A stretch of DNA of 64,000 nt from Croceicoccus marinus (GCF_001661675.2 NZ_CP019602.1:1017501-1081500); one strand, 5' to 3'. Shown: positions 1 through 9,459, counted from the first letter of the stretch. Numbers and translations: made by a program. The notes: generated by a model from the letters alone, not told the origin.

Positions 1-330
1 GGCCGCATTGGTCCGCATCGCGCGTGTGAAGATCGCGGGATCGACGCGCGCCGCATCGTCATGTTCGAAAACCGAGGCGCTGTTCACCAAGGCGCGCCAG
101 TCGGAAAGCCGCGCGGCCAACTGGCCGATCATCGCTTCCGCCGCGCCGTCATCCGACAGGTCGGCCTGGACAGTCTCGGCGCTGGGCAGGGATGCGGCCA
201 GCGCCTTGGCCGCGTCGGCGGAACCGCGATAATGGATCACGACATGCCAGCCGTCTTCGGAAAAGCGCCGGGCCATGCAGGCGCCCAGGCGCCTGGCGGC
301 TCCGGTAATCAGGACGGCAGGTTTGGTCAT
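1..330 (-). CDS. SDR-family oxidoreductase, pteridine reductase (FolM)-like, 3' end cut by window edge
   Basis: The first 110 residues of a short-chain dehydrogenase/reductase read leftwards off the window edge. The N-terminus has a Rossmann beta strand followed by TGAARRLG, then the conserved aspartate stretch ADLSDD near residue 60 and LVNSASVFE in place of the usual NNAG motif. TG-x-x-RR is the cofactor-binding variant seen in NADPH-dependent pteridine reductases and FolM-type dihydromonapterin reductases, so a folate/pterin role is likely but not proven. The catalytic YxxxK lies outside the window. The ATG at 330 is the only in-frame start close to the motif. Confidence 0.75.
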   Translation of the reverse strand, partial: MTKPAVLITGAARRLGACMARRFSEDGWHVVIHYRGSADAAKALAASLPSAETVQADLSDDGAAEAMIGQLAARLSDWRALVNSASVFEHDDAARVDPAIFTRAMRTNAA

Positions 331-376
331 GCCGGGCAACTAGCCATGATTGGCGGGGATTTGAAAGAGCCGATGC

Positions 377-409
377 AAAAAGGGCCGGGAAGTCTGCACT
401 TCCCGGCCC
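377..409 (-). terminator. Rho-independent terminator of the glycine-zipper gene
   Basis: A perfect 12-bp stem (382-393 with 398-409) encloses the 4-base loop CTGC. Read on the minus strand it is followed by a run of five T (377-381). It lies just past the stop of the minus-strand gene at 429. Confidence 0.85.
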
Positions 410-428
410 CGATCGCGCCGAATGGCTG

Positions 429-785
429 TCAGCGGCAGCGTGCGTCGCCGCGATCGATCGCGCGGCCGATCAGCGCGCCCGCGGCAGCACCGAGCACGGT
501 GCCGGTGGTGCGGTCGCGCCCGCCGTCGATCTCACGCCCCAGCAGGGCACCGCCGGCGGCACCGATGATCAGCCCGGTGGTGCCGTCGTCGCGCTTGCAG
601 TGATAGCGGCCATCGTCCCCGCGCCAGTACCGATCACCCGAGTTCATGCGGCGCGGTTCGTGATAATGGCGGTCCTTGGCGCGCTTGCCATAGGCAGGTG
701 CCCACGGCGGCGGGTCGGCAGCGGCAGGAGCAGCCGGGATCGCCACAGCGGCGGCCAGTACGGTTCCGATCAAGGCCATTCTCAT
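429..785 (-). CDS. glycine-zipper 2TM-domain envelope protein
   Basis: A 118-residue exported protein. An N-terminal signal peptide (MRMALIGTVLAAAVAIPA, then an Ala-rich AAPAAAD cleavage region) precedes a basic, Tyr/Arg-rich middle with the spaced cysteine of YHCKRDDGTTG. Two glycine-zipper helices follow: GLIIGAAGGALLGREIDGG and TVLGAAAGALIGRAIDRG. This is the Rick_17kDa/glycine-zipper 2TM architecture of small outer-membrane-associated proteins, which are thought to insert in or associate with membranes. The precise role is unknown. A terminator follows directly, so the gene is probably transcribed alone. The ATG at 785 is preceded by a purine-rich GAGGAAAGGGA. Confidence 0.85.
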   Translation of the reverse strand: MRMALIGTVLAAAVAIPAAPAAADPPPWAPAYGKRAKDRHYHEPRRMNSGDRYWRGDDGRYHCKRDDGTTGLIIGAAGGALLGREIDGGRDRTTGTVLGAAAGALIGRAIDRGDARCR

Positions 786-996
786 CTATTCGTCCCTTTC
801 CTCATCTGTTCGCCGCGAGACCCGCGACCTTTGCATGCAGCATGCTTCAGGAACGCCGAACGCTGGATGAACAAAGCTGTTATCATCGGTTATGACGTTT
901 GAATGGTTTCCGCCTGACGATGAACTGCAGTTAACCCGTTGATAACCATAAGCAATCAACCGGGCAGCAGGATAAGGAACCAACCATTTGGCCCCG
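786..996. other. intergenic region, no gene seen
   Basis: About 210 bases between the starts/ends of two minus-strand genes. It presumably carries the promoter of the glycine-zipper gene. A TTAA-N7-ATAA sequence at 931-945 is one base off a CtrA consensus, too weak to call. Confidence 0.4.
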
Positions 997-1590
997 TTAC
1001 AGCTTGGCGATCTGTTCCTTCGCGGCGGCCATAGCCTTTTCGCGGCCACCGGGCATGCCGACGCCTTCGGCCCGGATGATCGTGATGTCGGTCACGCCGA
1101 TGAAGTTGAAGAAGGTCTTCAGCAGGCCTTCCTGATAATCGGCGGGGCTGTCGTCGCCATAGCTGCCGCCGCGGCCCGATGCGACGATGATGCGGTGCCC
1201 GTCGACCAGACCCTCGGGCCCGTCTTCCGAATAGCGGAAGGTGACGCGCGGCACGCCCAGCCGGTCGATCCACGACTTGAGCGCCGAGGGAATCGTGAAA
1301 TTATACATCGGCGCACCGATCACCACGACATCGGCGGACAGGAATTCGTCCAGGATGGCCTTTTCGGGCGGAGCGGCGGCCTTCATGTCGTCGGTCCAGT
1401 CATCCTCGCCCATGCGGATCGCGCCGGTGGTGATGGGGTTGAGGTGGGCCAGCGGCTCGACACCCAGGTCGCGGGTGACGACTTCGGCATCGGGATTATC
1501 GGCTTTCAGCTTTTCCATGATCAGGCCGGTCATCTCGCGCGTGACGGAACTTGCGCCTGTGGTGCTGGAATCAATTCTCAGGATTTTCAT
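997..1590 (-). CDS. azoR: FMN-dependent NADH-azoreductase
   Basis: A 197-residue flavodoxin-fold quinone/azo reductase of normal AzoR length. The N-terminus MKILRIDSS with the SSTTGASSVTRE phosphate-binding loop is typical of the family. The flavin-contacting PMYNFTIPSALKSWID lies at about residues 94-109 and the glycine-rich ASGRGGSYGD loop near 144. The enzyme reduces azo dyes and quinones with NADH in the cytoplasm and in bacteria usually serves quinone/electrophile detoxification. It is divergent from an HxlR-family regulator starting at 1627 or 1720, an arrangement known for thiol- or quinone-sensing control of azoreductases, so regulation by that neighbour is likely (inference). Confidence 0.93.
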   Translation of the reverse strand: MKILRIDSSTTGASSVTREMTGLIMEKLKADNPDAEVVTRDLGVEPLAHLNPITTGAIRMGEDDWTDDMKAAAPPEKAILDEFLSADVVVIGAPMYNFTIPSALKSWIDRLGVPRVTFRYSEDGPEGLVDGHRIIVASGRGGSYGDDSPADYQEGLLKTFFNFIGVTDITIIRAEGVGMPGGREKAMAAAKEQIAKL

Positions 1591-1626
1591 GTGACAACTC
1601 CGGTATCAAACGATAACTACCGCCAT

Positions 1627-2082
1627 ATGGAGATTACCCGGCCCCGCCTGCAAGAAGGCACAGAACCGTTCGCTAGGCACACCGGTGTGACCGGGGGCCG
1701 CGACGGCGAAGGCGATGCCGTGCCGGGCCATTCGCCCGCCGCATGCCCCGCCGTGACCGAGGTGTTGTCCCGCGTCGGCGACAAATGGTCGATGCAGGTC
1801 GTGATGCAGCTTGGCTATGGATCGATGCGCTTCAACCAGCTGAGGCGCGAGATAGACGGCATTTCGCAGCGCATGCTGACCCGCACGCTTCGCGGGCTGG
1901 AACGGGACGGCCTGGTAAGCCGCACGGTAACACCCAGCGTGCCGCCGCGCGTCGATTACGCGCTGACGGCGCTGGGCGAATCGCTGCGCGAGCCGGTCAG
2001 CCGACTGGGCGACTGGGCGGTGGCGAACAGGGACACCGTGGCCGAAGCGCGCGCCGCCTATGATTTGCGCGAAGAGGGTTAG
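1627..2082 (+). CDS. HxlR-family winged-helix transcriptional regulator
   Basis: A winged-helix protein of 151 residues if it starts at the ATG at 1627. The HxlR core runs from CPAVTEVLSRVGDKWSMQVV through MRFNQLRREIDGISQRMLTRTLRGLERDGLVSRTV to the wing VPPRVDYALTALGESL. The core has a cysteine right at its start, the position used for redox sensing in YodB/QorR/HypR members. The 38 residues before that cysteine are atypical. The GTG at 1720, with AAGG about 8 bases upstream, would give the usual HxlR length and leave about 130 bp for the two divergent promoters, so it may be the real start. Its stop overlaps the convergent GNAT stop (TTAG, 2079-2082). Confidence 0.85.
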   Translation: MEITRPRLQEGTEPFARHTGVTGGRDGEGDAVPGHSPAACPAVTEVLSRVGDKWSMQVVMQLGYGSMRFNQLRREIDGISQRMLTRTLRGLERDGLVSRTVTPSVPPRVDYALTALGESLREPVSRLGDWAVANRDTVAEARAAYDLREEG

Positions 2083-2534
2083 AGGAACTTTTTGTAGCCG
2101 ACATGGCTGGGCGCGAATCCCAGCCCTTCGTAAAAGCTGTGCGCGCCGGCGCGGCGCCGGTCGCTGGTCAACTGCACGAAGGCGCAGCCCTGTTCGCGGC
2201 AGTGATCCATCGCCCAGCGGATCATCGCCGCGCCATGACCCTGTCCGCGCAGGCTTTCGGCGATATGCACCGATTCAAATTGCCCGCGCACCGCGCCCAG
2301 GCGCCCGATGCCGGGCAGGATGGTGATCTGCATCGTGCCGACGATATCGCCGTCCAGTTCGGCCACTACCAGCGTCTGCCGGGGATCTGCGTCTACCGCC
2401 TCGAACCCGGCGACATAGCGCGGATCCAGCGGCTCGCCGCCAATCTCGCGCGAGCGGCCCAGCACGTCGTCGGCCAGCAGCATCACGATCGCGGGAAGAT
2501 CGTCGCGCGTGGCGCGTCGGAAGGAAATGCTCAC
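2079..2534 (-). CDS. GNAT-family N-acetyltransferase
   Basis: A 151-residue GCN5-related acetyltransferase. It begins [19 protein letters not shown]. It carries motif A in [24 protein letters not shown] (acetyl-CoA pyrophosphate loop RGQGHG) and the C-terminal motif B in [18 protein letters not shown]. The substrate cannot be read from the sequence. The GTG start at 2534 overlaps the TGA of rlmN as GTGA, so translation is probably coupled to rlmN and the two form one transcript. The codon before the GTG belongs to rlmN, so any longer reading frame is a shadow. Confidence 0.88.
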   Translation of the reverse strand: MSISFRRATRDDLPAIVMLLADDVLGRSREIGGEPLDPRYVAGFEAVDADPRQTLVVAELDGDIVGTMQITILPGIGRLGAVRGQFESVHIAESLRGQGHGAAMIRWAMDHCREQGCAFVQLTSDRRRAGAHSFYEGLGFAPSHVGYKKFL

Positions 2535-3793
2535 CCCAGTGCCGCCTGTTTCTCGGCCTCGATGCGGTCGAGTTCGGCGCGGCTCTTCTTTTCCGCCGCC
2601 GTCTTCAGCTGCCCGCAGGCCGCGTCGATATCGCGCCCGCGCGGGGTGCGGACGGGGGCGCTGATGCCGCCCTCGAACACGATGTTCGAAAAGGCGCGGA
2701 TCCGTTCGGGCGTCGAACATTCATAGGGTGCGCCGGGCCAGGGGTTGAACGGGATCAGGTTCACCTTTGCGGGCAGGTCATACTTTCGCAGAAGTCGGAC
2801 AAGCTCGCGCGCATCCTCGTCGCTGTCGTTCCGGTCCTTCAGCATCACATATTCGAAGGTGATGCGCCGCGCATTCGACGCGCCGGGATAGTCGGCGCAG
2901 GCCTGCAGCAATTCCTCGATCCCGTATTTCCGGTTGATCGGCACGATCTCGTCGCGCACGTCCTTGCTGACCGCGTGCAGCGACACGGCCAGGTTGACGC
3001 CGATCTCCTGCCCGCAGCGCTCCATCATCGGGACGACGCCGCTGGTCGACAGGGTGATGCGCCGCTTGGACAGCGCAAGTCCTTCGCCGTCCATCACGAT
3101 GGACAGCGCGTCGCGCACATTGTCGAAATTATACAGCGGCTCGCCCATGCCCATCATGACGATATTGGTCAGCAGCCGCCCGTCGGCCGTATAGTCGCTC
3201 TCGCTCTCGTCCCCCAGGTCATCCATGCGCCGCGCAGGTTCGTTTCCGCGGGGCCATTCGCCCAGGGCATCGCGCGCCAGCATCACCTGTCCCACGATCT
3301 CGCCCGGCGTCAGGTTGCGGACCAGCCGCATCGTCCCGGTATGGCAGAACCGGCAATTCAGCGTGCACCCCACCTGGCTCGACACGCATAGCGTGCCGCG
3401 ATCCGCGTCGGGGATGAACACCATTTCGTAGTCATGGTTGTCGGCGGTGCGCAGCAGCCATTTGCGGGTGCCGTCGCTGGAATGCTGGGCCTCCACGATT
3501 TCGGGCCGGGCGATGACGAAGCGTTCCGCCAGCCACGGGCGCATGGTCTTGGCGATGTCGGTCATCGCCTCGAACTCGGACACACCGCGGTGATAGATCC
3601 AGTGCCAGACCTGCTTGGCGCGCAGCCTGGCCTGCTTCTTGTCCAGGCCCGCATCCTCGAACAGATCGGCGATCTGCTTCCTGGGCAGGCCGAGCAGGTC
3701 GAGGCGGCCATCCTCGCGCGCGGTGATCGGGCGGGGGACGGGCACGGGGTCGATATGGCCCGGGATGGGCATGTTGGCTGGCACTACTGTCAT
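2531..3793 (-). CDS. rlmN: dual-specificity 23S rRNA/tRNA adenine C2-methyltransferase RlmN
   Basis: A 420-residue radical-SAM methylase that methylates C2 of A2503 in 23S rRNA and A37 in some tRNAs. The iron-sulfur motif is C143-x3-C147-x2-C150 ([12 protein letters not shown]). The S-adenosylmethionine glycine motif is [10 protein letters not shown], and the catalytic cysteine near the C-terminus is [17 protein letters not shown] and [11 protein letters not shown] are further family motifs. The ATG at 3793 is chosen because the reading frame upstream of it runs antisense through the barrel-protein gene. It is co-transcribed with the GNAT gene through a GTGA overlap. Confidence 0.96.
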   Translation of the reverse strand: MTVVPANMPIPGHIDPVPVPRPITAREDGRLDLLGLPRKQIADLFEDAGLDKKQARLRAKQVWHWIYHRGVSEFEAMTDIAKTMRPWLAERFVIARPEIVEAQHSSDGTRKWLLRTADNHDYEMVFIPDADRGTLCVSSQVGCTLNCRFCHTGTMRLVRNLTPGEIVGQVMLARDALGEWPRGNEPARRMDDLGDESESDYTADGRLLTNIVMMGMGEPLYNFDNVRDALSIVMDGEGLALSKRRITLSTSGVVPMMERCGQEIGVNLAVSLHAVSKDVRDEIVPINRKYGIEELLQACADYPGASNARRITFEYVMLKDRNDSDEDARELVRLLRKYDLPAKVNLIPFNPWPGAPYECSTPERIRAFSNIVFEGGISAPVRTPRGRDIDAACGQLKTAAEKKSRAELDRIEAEKQAALG

Positions 3794-4084
3794 GATGCGC
3801 TTCCATATAGTCCACGCCAAGCGCTTGCGCCAGTGGGACCGACGCCCCCGAACGACTTCATACATCTTCGGGCGCACGCGAATTCGCATCTGCGGGAAAA
3901 GTTCCGTATCGCGTTGTATCTTATGGCGTTTGCCGCAAAATCCGCACCGCTCCCCGGCAGACTGTGTGAAATATGAGACAAGTTGACTTGTTGTCTTATG
4001 TTCATGAAACGCAACATTGTGTCCGAGCATTCTCCCGGTCCATGCCCCGTGAAAGGGGCAATGAGGGAAAAGACTGGAGTACTT

Positions 4085-4753
4085 ATGAAAAAGCTGATTT
4101 CCATGGCCGCCGCAGGGACCGCTGCCGCCGCCGTCGCCATGCCGGCCCACGCGCAGATGAACGACTACGACTTCTCGGGTCCGCGCGTCGAGGCGATCAT
4201 TGGCTACGACATCACCACCGCCGGGTCGGATTCCGACAACGACATCAACGACCAGGACGATGAAAGCATCGACGGCCTGCTCTATGGTGTCGGCCTTGGC
4301 TACGACATCGACATGGGCAGCACCGTGCTGGGCGTCGAGGGCGAGTATACCGATTCGACCGCGAAGACCGAATTCAGCGACGGCCGCGATTTCGAAGGCT
4401 TCGGCCTTGGCCGCGTCGACACTGGCCGCGACCTCTACATCGGCGCGCGCGCCGGCTACAAGGTCCAGCCCGACCTGCTCGCCTATGTGAAGGCGGGTTA
4501 CACCAACGCGCGCTTCAACGTGCTGGCGCGCGACGGCGAAAGCGAGCTGAAGGACAATATCGACACCGATGGCTATCGCCTTGGTGCCGGCCTTGAATAT
4601 GCGATGTCGCCGAACAGCTTCGCCAAGTTCGAATATCGCTATTCGAAATATGGTGAGGCCGAGTTCGACTACGGCAACGATATCGAAAGCGACCGCTTCG
4701 ACATCGACACCGATCGTCACCAGATCGTCGGCTCGGTCGGCTATCGCTTCTAG
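4085..4753 (+). CDS. outer-membrane beta-barrel protein (opacity/OmpA-like porin family)
   Basis: A 222-residue exported protein. The signal peptide is [24 protein letters not shown] with an AHA|Q cleavage site. The mature part alternates aromatic/hydrophobic residues typical of an eight-stranded barrel ([76 protein letters not shown]) and ends in the outer-membrane insertion signal VGYRF. It is acidic, with Asp-rich loops. The start at 4085 is fixed by the signal peptide; the frame upstream is non-coding. A strong terminator follows 21 bases after the stop. Confidence 0.9.
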   Translation: MKKLISMAAAGTAAAAVAMPAHAQMNDYDFSGPRVEAIIGYDITTAGSDSDNDINDQDDESIDGLLYGVGLGYDIDMGSTVLGVEGEYTDSTAKTEFSDGRDFEGFGLGRVDTGRDLYIGARAGYKVQPDLLAYVKAGYTNARFNVLARDGESELKDNIDTDGYRLGAGLEYAMSPNSFAKFEYRYSKYGEAEFDYGNDIESDRFDIDTDRHQIVGSVGYRF

Positions 4754-4774
4754 GCTTTAGTCGGTTCGAGAAAG

Positions 4775-4805
4775 GGCGGGGCCGGGCAACCGGTTCCGCC
4801 TTTTT
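4775..4805 (+). terminator. Rho-independent terminator after the barrel protein
   Basis: An 11-bp stem (4775-4785 with 4790-4800, two G-U pairs) closes on a GCAA tetraloop and is followed by five T. Confidence 0.85.
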
Positions 4806-4810
4806 CGTAT

Positions 4811-5302
4811 TCAGCGCGCGCAGGTGACCAGCGCCGCGTCGATGGCCGTCGGCGCGCCGGTCAGGTCATAGATGTCGCGGAAATAGCGCGAACGCTGGTC
4901 GCGGCCATGCACCACCATCGTATCGGCTTCGCGCAGTGCGGCGATGATCGCCCTGCTGCCGCCGGTGGAGACATCGCGGCTGGTCGCGGTGGCGCCCTGT
5001 CCCGCCAGGCGAAAACGCCGACTGCCGATCTGCAGGGTCACCGCGCTGCCCGTGCGGATAACGCGCGACAGCCTGACCTGCAGCGCGGGCGCGTCCGGGG
5101 CGAGCGAGATCGAGGCGAACGGCTGCAATTCGCGCGCGGCGCTCGACGGCTGGGCCTCTGCGATCGCATAGCAGCGGCGGCCATCCTGGAACGCGCCCCA
5201 GCCCGCATGGACCGAGATCGCCTGCGGCGCGGCCATGGCGGGCGCAGCCAGCAGGGCCACAGGCAGCAGGGCCACGGCCAGCAGCGCGAAACGCCTAGCC
5301 AT
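4811..5302 (-). CDS. secreted hypothetical protein
   Basis: A 163-residue protein with a clear signal peptide (MARRFALLAVALLPVALLAAPAMAAPQ, AMA|AP). The mature part contains GWGAFQDGRRCYAIAEAQ and paired cysteines (RRCYAI and the C-terminal TCAR), a pattern of small periplasmic proteins related to the invasion-associated-locus-B fold, but the match is too loose to assign. The ATG at 5302 overlaps the end of greB by 8 bases, so it is likely translated from the greB transcript. No enzymatic motif is visible. Confidence 0.75.
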   Translation of the reverse strand: MARRFALLAVALLPVALLAAPAMAAPQAISVHAGWGAFQDGRRCYAIAEAQPSSAARELQPFASISLAPDAPALQVRLSRVIRTGSAVTLQIGSRRFRLAGQGATATSRDVSTGGSRAIIAALREADTMVVHGRDQRSRYFRDIYDLTGAPTAIDAALVTCAR

Positions 5303-5774
5303 AGGCGATCCCGACCACTTCCCATTCCTTGTCGCCCGCGGGCAGGCGCACGGTCCGCAGATCGCCCGGCGATGCGCCGCGCAAGGCCCGGGCGAGGGGG
5401 CTGCCCCAGCCGATCCGGTTGGCGCCCGCATCCGCCTCGTCGTCGCCGACGATGGTCAGGGTGCGATGTTCGTCGTCCTCGTCCGCGATGGTGACGGTGG
5501 CACCGAAATAGACCCGCTCCTTGTCGGGCTGCTCCGCCGGATCGACCACGCGCGCGGCCTTCATCCTGCGGGCGAGGCGGGACAGCTCGCGGTCGATCTC
5601 GCGCAGTTTCTTGCGGCCATAGATATAGTCGCCGTTCTCGCTGCGGTCGCCGTTGCCCGCAGCCCAGCTGATGATCTCGACGATTTCGGGCCGGTCCTTG
5701 CCCAACAGCACGTCATAGCGTGCGCGCATCGCGGCAAAGCCCTGCGGCGTGACGGGGTTTCCGGTCGGTTTCAT
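5295..5774 (-). CDS. greB: transcription elongation factor GreB
   Basis: A 159-residue Gre factor. The N-terminal coiled-coil hairpin carries the tip motif GNGDRSENGDYIYGRKKLREID (tip acids D and E; the IYGRKKLREID continuation is characteristic of GreB rather than GreA). The C-terminal FKBP-like domain contains FGATVTIADEDDEHRTLTIVG and SPLARALRG. It rescues backtracked RNA polymerase by stimulating transcript cleavage. It overlaps the downstream secreted protein by 8 bases. Confidence 0.93.
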   Translation of the reverse strand: MKPTGNPVTPQGFAAMRARYDVLLGKDRPEIVEIISWAAGNGDRSENGDYIYGRKKLREIDRELSRLARRMKAARVVDPAEQPDKERVYFGATVTIADEDDEHRTLTIVGDDEADAGANRIGWGSPLARALRGASPGDLRTVRLPAGDKEWEVVGIAYG

Positions 5775-5842
5775 GCACCGTGACTAGCGCGGGCCGGATG
5801 ACGAAGTCACCCGGCCCGCGAAATTATCGATGGGAAATGCAA

Positions 5843-7897
5843 TCAGCGACCCGGCTGCTTGCCCATGTAATAGCTCAGCGGATAATCGCCGCTGCGCTTG
5901 CCCGCATCGGGATAGAGCGCGTCGTAATAGGCGGCATTCTCCAGCACGCGCGCGACATAGCGGCGGGTCTCGCTGAACGGGATCGCCTCGATCCATTCGA
6001 CCCAGCCGATCTGGCCGGTGCGCGGATCGCCATTGGCGCGCAGCCATTTGCCGACATTGCCCGGTCCCGCGTTATATGCCGCGATAGCCAGCGGATAGGA
6101 TCCGCCGAACACGTCCATCATGCGCGAGAAATAGCCGGAGCCGAGCCGGATATTGTACTGCGGATCCGAGATCAGCGATCCCGAATTATAGCTCAGATAC
6201 ATCTTGCCCGCTTGTTCCTGCGCAGTGCCGGGCATCAGCTGCATCAACCCGCGCGCACCCGCGTGGCTGACCGCATCGGTGGCGAACTGGCTTTCCTGCC
6301 GCGCGATCGCGTGGATCATCGTCCAGTCGCCGCCCGCCGGAACGTCGATCCGGGGGAAGCCATAGGGCGAGAAGCCATATACCTGCTTGGTCGAAGCCTC
6401 GCGCCCGGCGATGACGGCCAGGTCGCGGCGCCCGGTCTCATACGCCAGCTCGGCGATCAGTGCATATTCCTCGGGCGTTTCGGCCTGGCGGCCAAGTTCC
6501 TTGAAGAAGGCGACGCCGGTGCGCCAGTCACCGGTGCGCCCGACCTCGCGCACGGCTTGCACCAGTGGGCGGCGCTGGAACTCGGCCCGCTGCTCGGCAG
6601 TGGGAGAGCCGAGCCTGCCTGCCGGGATCTTCAGCGGACGGCCCAGTCTTTCGAGCGCCATCTGGCCATAGAACTGGTCGGGATAGGCGGCGGCCTTCTC
6701 GAACTCGGCGCGCGAGAAATCGGCCATGCCGGCCTTTTGCGCGGCAACCCCGGCGAAGTAAAAGCCCTTGGTGCGGGCAGGCGCGGTCAGCTGCGACGCG
6801 CCATAGGTGGCGAACATGCGCGCCGCGCTGGCATTGTCGCCGCGCCGCATCGCCGCATCGCCGACATTGTAGAACAGCTTCTCGTACTCGTCGCGGATCG
6901 GGCCGGACAGTTTGGACACGTCGGTGCCCGGCGCGAATGCCGCGTCGGCGCGCTGCGCGATGCGGACCGCGCTGCCGATGTCACCGCTCTCAAGCGCGGA
7001 ATCGGCCTGGTATCGCATCTCGCGCACGAACAGCAGCGGATCGCCGGGAAGCTGGGAAAGCGCAGGCGAATTCACGATGAACGACCGCGCCGCCGCCTGC
7101 TGGCCCGAGGTCCGCAGCTGGCGGGCTCGGTTGAAGATCCAGCCCGCATCGCCCGCCGCCGCGGCAGGCACCTGCAGGCCAAGGGCGGTCGGATCGCTGC
7201 CTTGCGCCGCGGCAAGCCGCGCCATCATCAAGCTGCGTTCCGGGCCGGTGATATAGCGCATCTGGCGCGCGGCGGCCTCACCCTCGTTCTGCCAGAGCAG
7301 CTCGTCCACGCGCGCGACGTGATCGGCCATGGTGAAGGCCCCGCCGAACATCGCGGACAGCGAAGCCTCCGCCGTGGGCGACATCGCGCCCGCGCGCCAC
7401 GCGCGGCGTGCCGCATCGATGGCCTGCGGGCGCCCCATCGCGCGCAAGGCTAGCGCATATTGCGCCTGGCCCTGTCCCGTCAGTGGCGGATGCGTGTCGA
7501 AAAACGTCACCAGCCGCGCCGCATCGACATATTCGCCGTCGAGCCGTCCCTCGGCCTTTTCCTGCAGGCTCTCCTGGTCGGGGAGGCCGGGATATTGCGT
7601 GATGAAGTTCGAAACCTCGGTGAAACTGGGGTTAGGCTGCTGCTTCAGCTGCTGCCAGCGCGTGACCGCATAGGCCATCGGGCCGGGCCGCACCGCAAGA
7701 TGCCGCGCGCGGGCCCTTTCCCAGTCGCCGGGCTTCCACTGGATGGTGCCGAAGCTTTGCGGAGACTGCTGCTGGACAGCGGTGTTTTCCTCTGCGCAGG
7801 CGGGCGATGCGGTCAGCGCGAGCAAGGCAAGCGGTGCGGCCCCTGCACGAAGCCGCGGAAAAAGGCGAGAAATGCGTTGGGTGTCCATGCTGGACAT
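5843..7897 (-). CDS. slt: soluble lytic murein transglycosylase (Slt70-like)
   Basis: A 684-residue periplasmic enzyme. A signal peptide ends ASPACA|EEN. A long alpha-helical superhelix of TPR-like repeats occupies residues about 60-500. A C-terminal SLT/goose-lysozyme domain has the catalytic glutamate E535 in AIARQESQF, then SHAGARGLMQLMPGTA and LAIAAYNAGPGNVGKWL. It cleaves the MurNAc-GlcNAc bond with 1,6-anhydro formation. The ATG at 7897 (a second in-frame ATG lies three codons on) has a very strong ribosome-binding site, AAGGAGGGA at 7907-7915. It is divergent from dapA. Confidence 0.94.
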   Translation of the reverse strand: MSSMDTQRISRLFPRLRAGAAPLALLALTASPACAEENTAVQQQSPQSFGTIQWKPGDWERARARHLAVRPGPMAYAVTRWQQLKQQPNPSFTEVSNFITQYPGLPDQESLQEKAEGRLDGEYVDAARLVTFFDTHPPLTGQGQAQYALALRAMGRPQAIDAARRAWRAGAMSPTAEASLSAMFGGAFTMADHVARVDELLWQNEGEAAARQMRYITGPERSLMMARLAAAQGSDPTALGLQVPAAAAGDAGWIFNRARQLRTSGQQAAARSFIVNSPALSQLPGDPLLFVREMRYQADSALESGDIGSAVRIAQRADAAFAPGTDVSKLSGPIRDEYEKLFYNVGDAAMRRGDNASAARMFATYGASQLTAPARTKGFYFAGVAAQKAGMADFSRAEFEKAAAYPDQFYGQMALERLGRPLKIPAGRLGSPTAEQRAEFQRRPLVQAVREVGRTGDWRTGVAFFKELGRQAETPEEYALIAELAYETGRRDLAVIAGREASTKQVYGFSPYGFPRIDVPAGGDWTMIHAIARQESQFATDAVSHAGARGLMQLMPGTAQEQAGKMYLSYNSGSLISDPQYNIRLGSGYFSRMMDVFGGSYPLAIAAYNAGPGNVGKWLRANGDPRTGQIGWVEWIEAIPFSETRRYVARVLENAAYYDALYPDAGKRSGDYPLSYYMGKQPGR

Positions 7898-8008
7898 AGT
7901 AGGGGGTCCCTCCTTATCAGCGAATGAACGGCAGGATTGGCAAATCGATCCCGCCTAAGCGCGGGAAGTCCCGCCAGCAAGATACTGTATTCAGGAGCGT
8001 TTCCAAAA

Positions 8009-8899
8009 ATGTTCTCGGGTTCGATTCCGGCACTGGTCACCCCCTTCGCGGACGGCGCGGTCGACGAGGCCGCGTTCCGCCGCTTGATCGACTGGCAGAT
8101 CGAGAGCGGATCCTCCGCGCTGGTCCCCTGCGGCACCACGGGCGAGGCGTCCACCCTCTCTGTCGACGAGCATCACCGCGTGGTCCAGATCTGCGTGGAA
8201 CAGGCGGCGGGCCGCGTGCCGGTTATAGCGGGTTGCGGATCGAACGACACGGCCACCGCACTTATGCACATGGAGCACGCGGCTCGATACGGCGCGGATG
8301 CGGCACTGGTCGTCGCGCCCTATTACAACCGGCCCAGCCAGGCCGGGCTGATCGCGCATTTCTCGCACCTGGCGAAGCATTCGGACCTGCCGATCGTGCT
8401 TTATAACGTGCCCGGCCGGACGGTCACCGACATAGAGCCCGAGACCGTGTGCGACCTGGTCAATCTGTTTCCCGACCGGATCGTCGGCATCAAGGACGCC
8501 AGTGGCGATCTGTCGCGCGTGGTCGATCACCGCATGGGCATCGGGCGCAGCTTCTGCCAGCTTTCGGGCGACGACGAATTGTCGCTGCCCGCCAATGCGG
8601 CTGGCGCGGCGGGCTGTATCTCGGTCACCGCGAATGTCGCGCCCAAGCTGTGCGCGGAATTCCAGCAGGCCTGCGTCGACAACGATTTCGCGCTGGCCCG
8701 CAAGATCAACGACCGGCTCTATCCGCTGCATTACGCGATGTTCGAGGATTCCTCGCCCGCACCGGTGAAATATGCGCTGAGCCGCGTGCACGACTGGCTG
8801 AACGATTCGGTGCGCCTGCCGCTGACCGCCTGCAGCGAGGCGGCGCGCAAGGCGGTGGACGAGGCGCTGGTCCACGCGGGTCTTCTGGAAACCGCTTGA
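8009..8899 (+). CDS. dapA: 4-hydroxy-tetrahydrodipicolinate synthase
   Basis: A 296-residue class I aldolase-like synthase that condenses pyruvate with aspartate semialdehyde, committing to lysine and meso-diaminopimelate synthesis. CGTTGEASTL (41-50) binds the pyruvate carboxylate, Y132 in LYNVPGRT is the proton relay, and K162 in VGIKDASGD is the Schiff-base lysine. The ATG at 8009 is preceded by AGGAGCG. It is followed by smpB on the same strand after 77 bases. Confidence 0.96.
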   Translation: MFSGSIPALVTPFADGAVDEAAFRRLIDWQIESGSSALVPCGTTGEASTLSVDEHHRVVQICVEQAAGRVPVIAGCGSNDTATALMHMEHAARYGADAALVVAPYYNRPSQAGLIAHFSHLAKHSDLPIVLYNVPGRTVTDIEPETVCDLVNLFPDRIVGIKDASGDLSRVVDHRMGIGRSFCQLSGDDELSLPANAAGAAGCISVTANVAPKLCAEFQQACVDNDFALARKINDRLYPLHYAMFEDSSPAPVKYALSRVHDWLNDSVRLPLTACSEAARKAVDEALVHAGLLETA

Positions 8900-8976
8900 A
8901 GCCCCAACCTGCCGCCGACCGAATTTTGACCCCGCCGCCCCTTTTGCAAGGGGCCGGCAGCGCCTAGATTGAACCC

Positions 8977-9459
8977 ATGGCCCGCCCCAAACCCTCCGCG
9001 TTCGAAAAAGTGAAAACCGTCGCCGATAACCGGCGGGCGCGATACGATTATTTTATCGATGAAACTTTCGAGGCCGGCATCGCGCTGACCGGCACCGAAG
9101 TGAAATCGCTGCGCTTCGGCGAGGGTTCGATCAGGGAAAGCTATGCCGAGGTGCGTGATGGCGAGGCATGGCTGGTGAACGCCAACATCCCCGAATTCAG
9201 CCACGGCAACCGCTTCAACCACGAGCCCAAGCGCCCGCGCAAGCTGCTGCTGCACCAGCGCGAGATCGAGAAGCTGCTTGGCGCGGTGGAGCGCAAAGGC
9301 ATGACGCTGATCCCTTTGTCGGTCTATTTCAACGGCAAGGGCCGCGCCAAGGTCGAGCTTGCGCTGGCGAAGGGCAAGCAGACTCACGACAAGCGCGCGA
9401 CCATCAAGGACCGCGACTGGCAGCGCGACAAGGCCCGTCTGATGCGGGAGAACGGGTAG
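8977..9459 (+). CDS. smpB: SsrA-binding protein SmpB
   Basis: A 160-residue trans-translation factor that binds tmRNA and loads it on stalled ribosomes. It has [24 protein letters not shown] at residues about 22-45, [36 protein letters not shown] and the C-terminal basic tail [11 protein letters not shown] that enters the mRNA channel. Length and motifs are normal. The tmRNA gene is not in this window. The dapA-smpB order suggests a common transcript. Confidence 0.96.
   Translation: MARPKPSAFEKVKTVADNRRARYDYFIDETFEAGIALTGTEVKSLRFGEGSIRESYAEVRDGEAWLVNANIPEFSHGNRFNHEPKRPRKLLLHQREIEKLLGAVERKGMTLIPLSVYFNGKGRAKVELALAKGKQTHDKRATIKDRDWQRDKARLMRENG

Noticed and set aside
931..945. CtrA-like TTAA-N7-ATAA
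   Set aside because: One mismatch from consensus and not placed at a recognisable promoter.
2531..4720. Long minus-strand frame extending rlmN upstream to 4720
   Set aside because: The extra part is antisense to the barrel-protein gene, which has a signal peptide, barrel strands and a terminator; rlmN starts at 3793.
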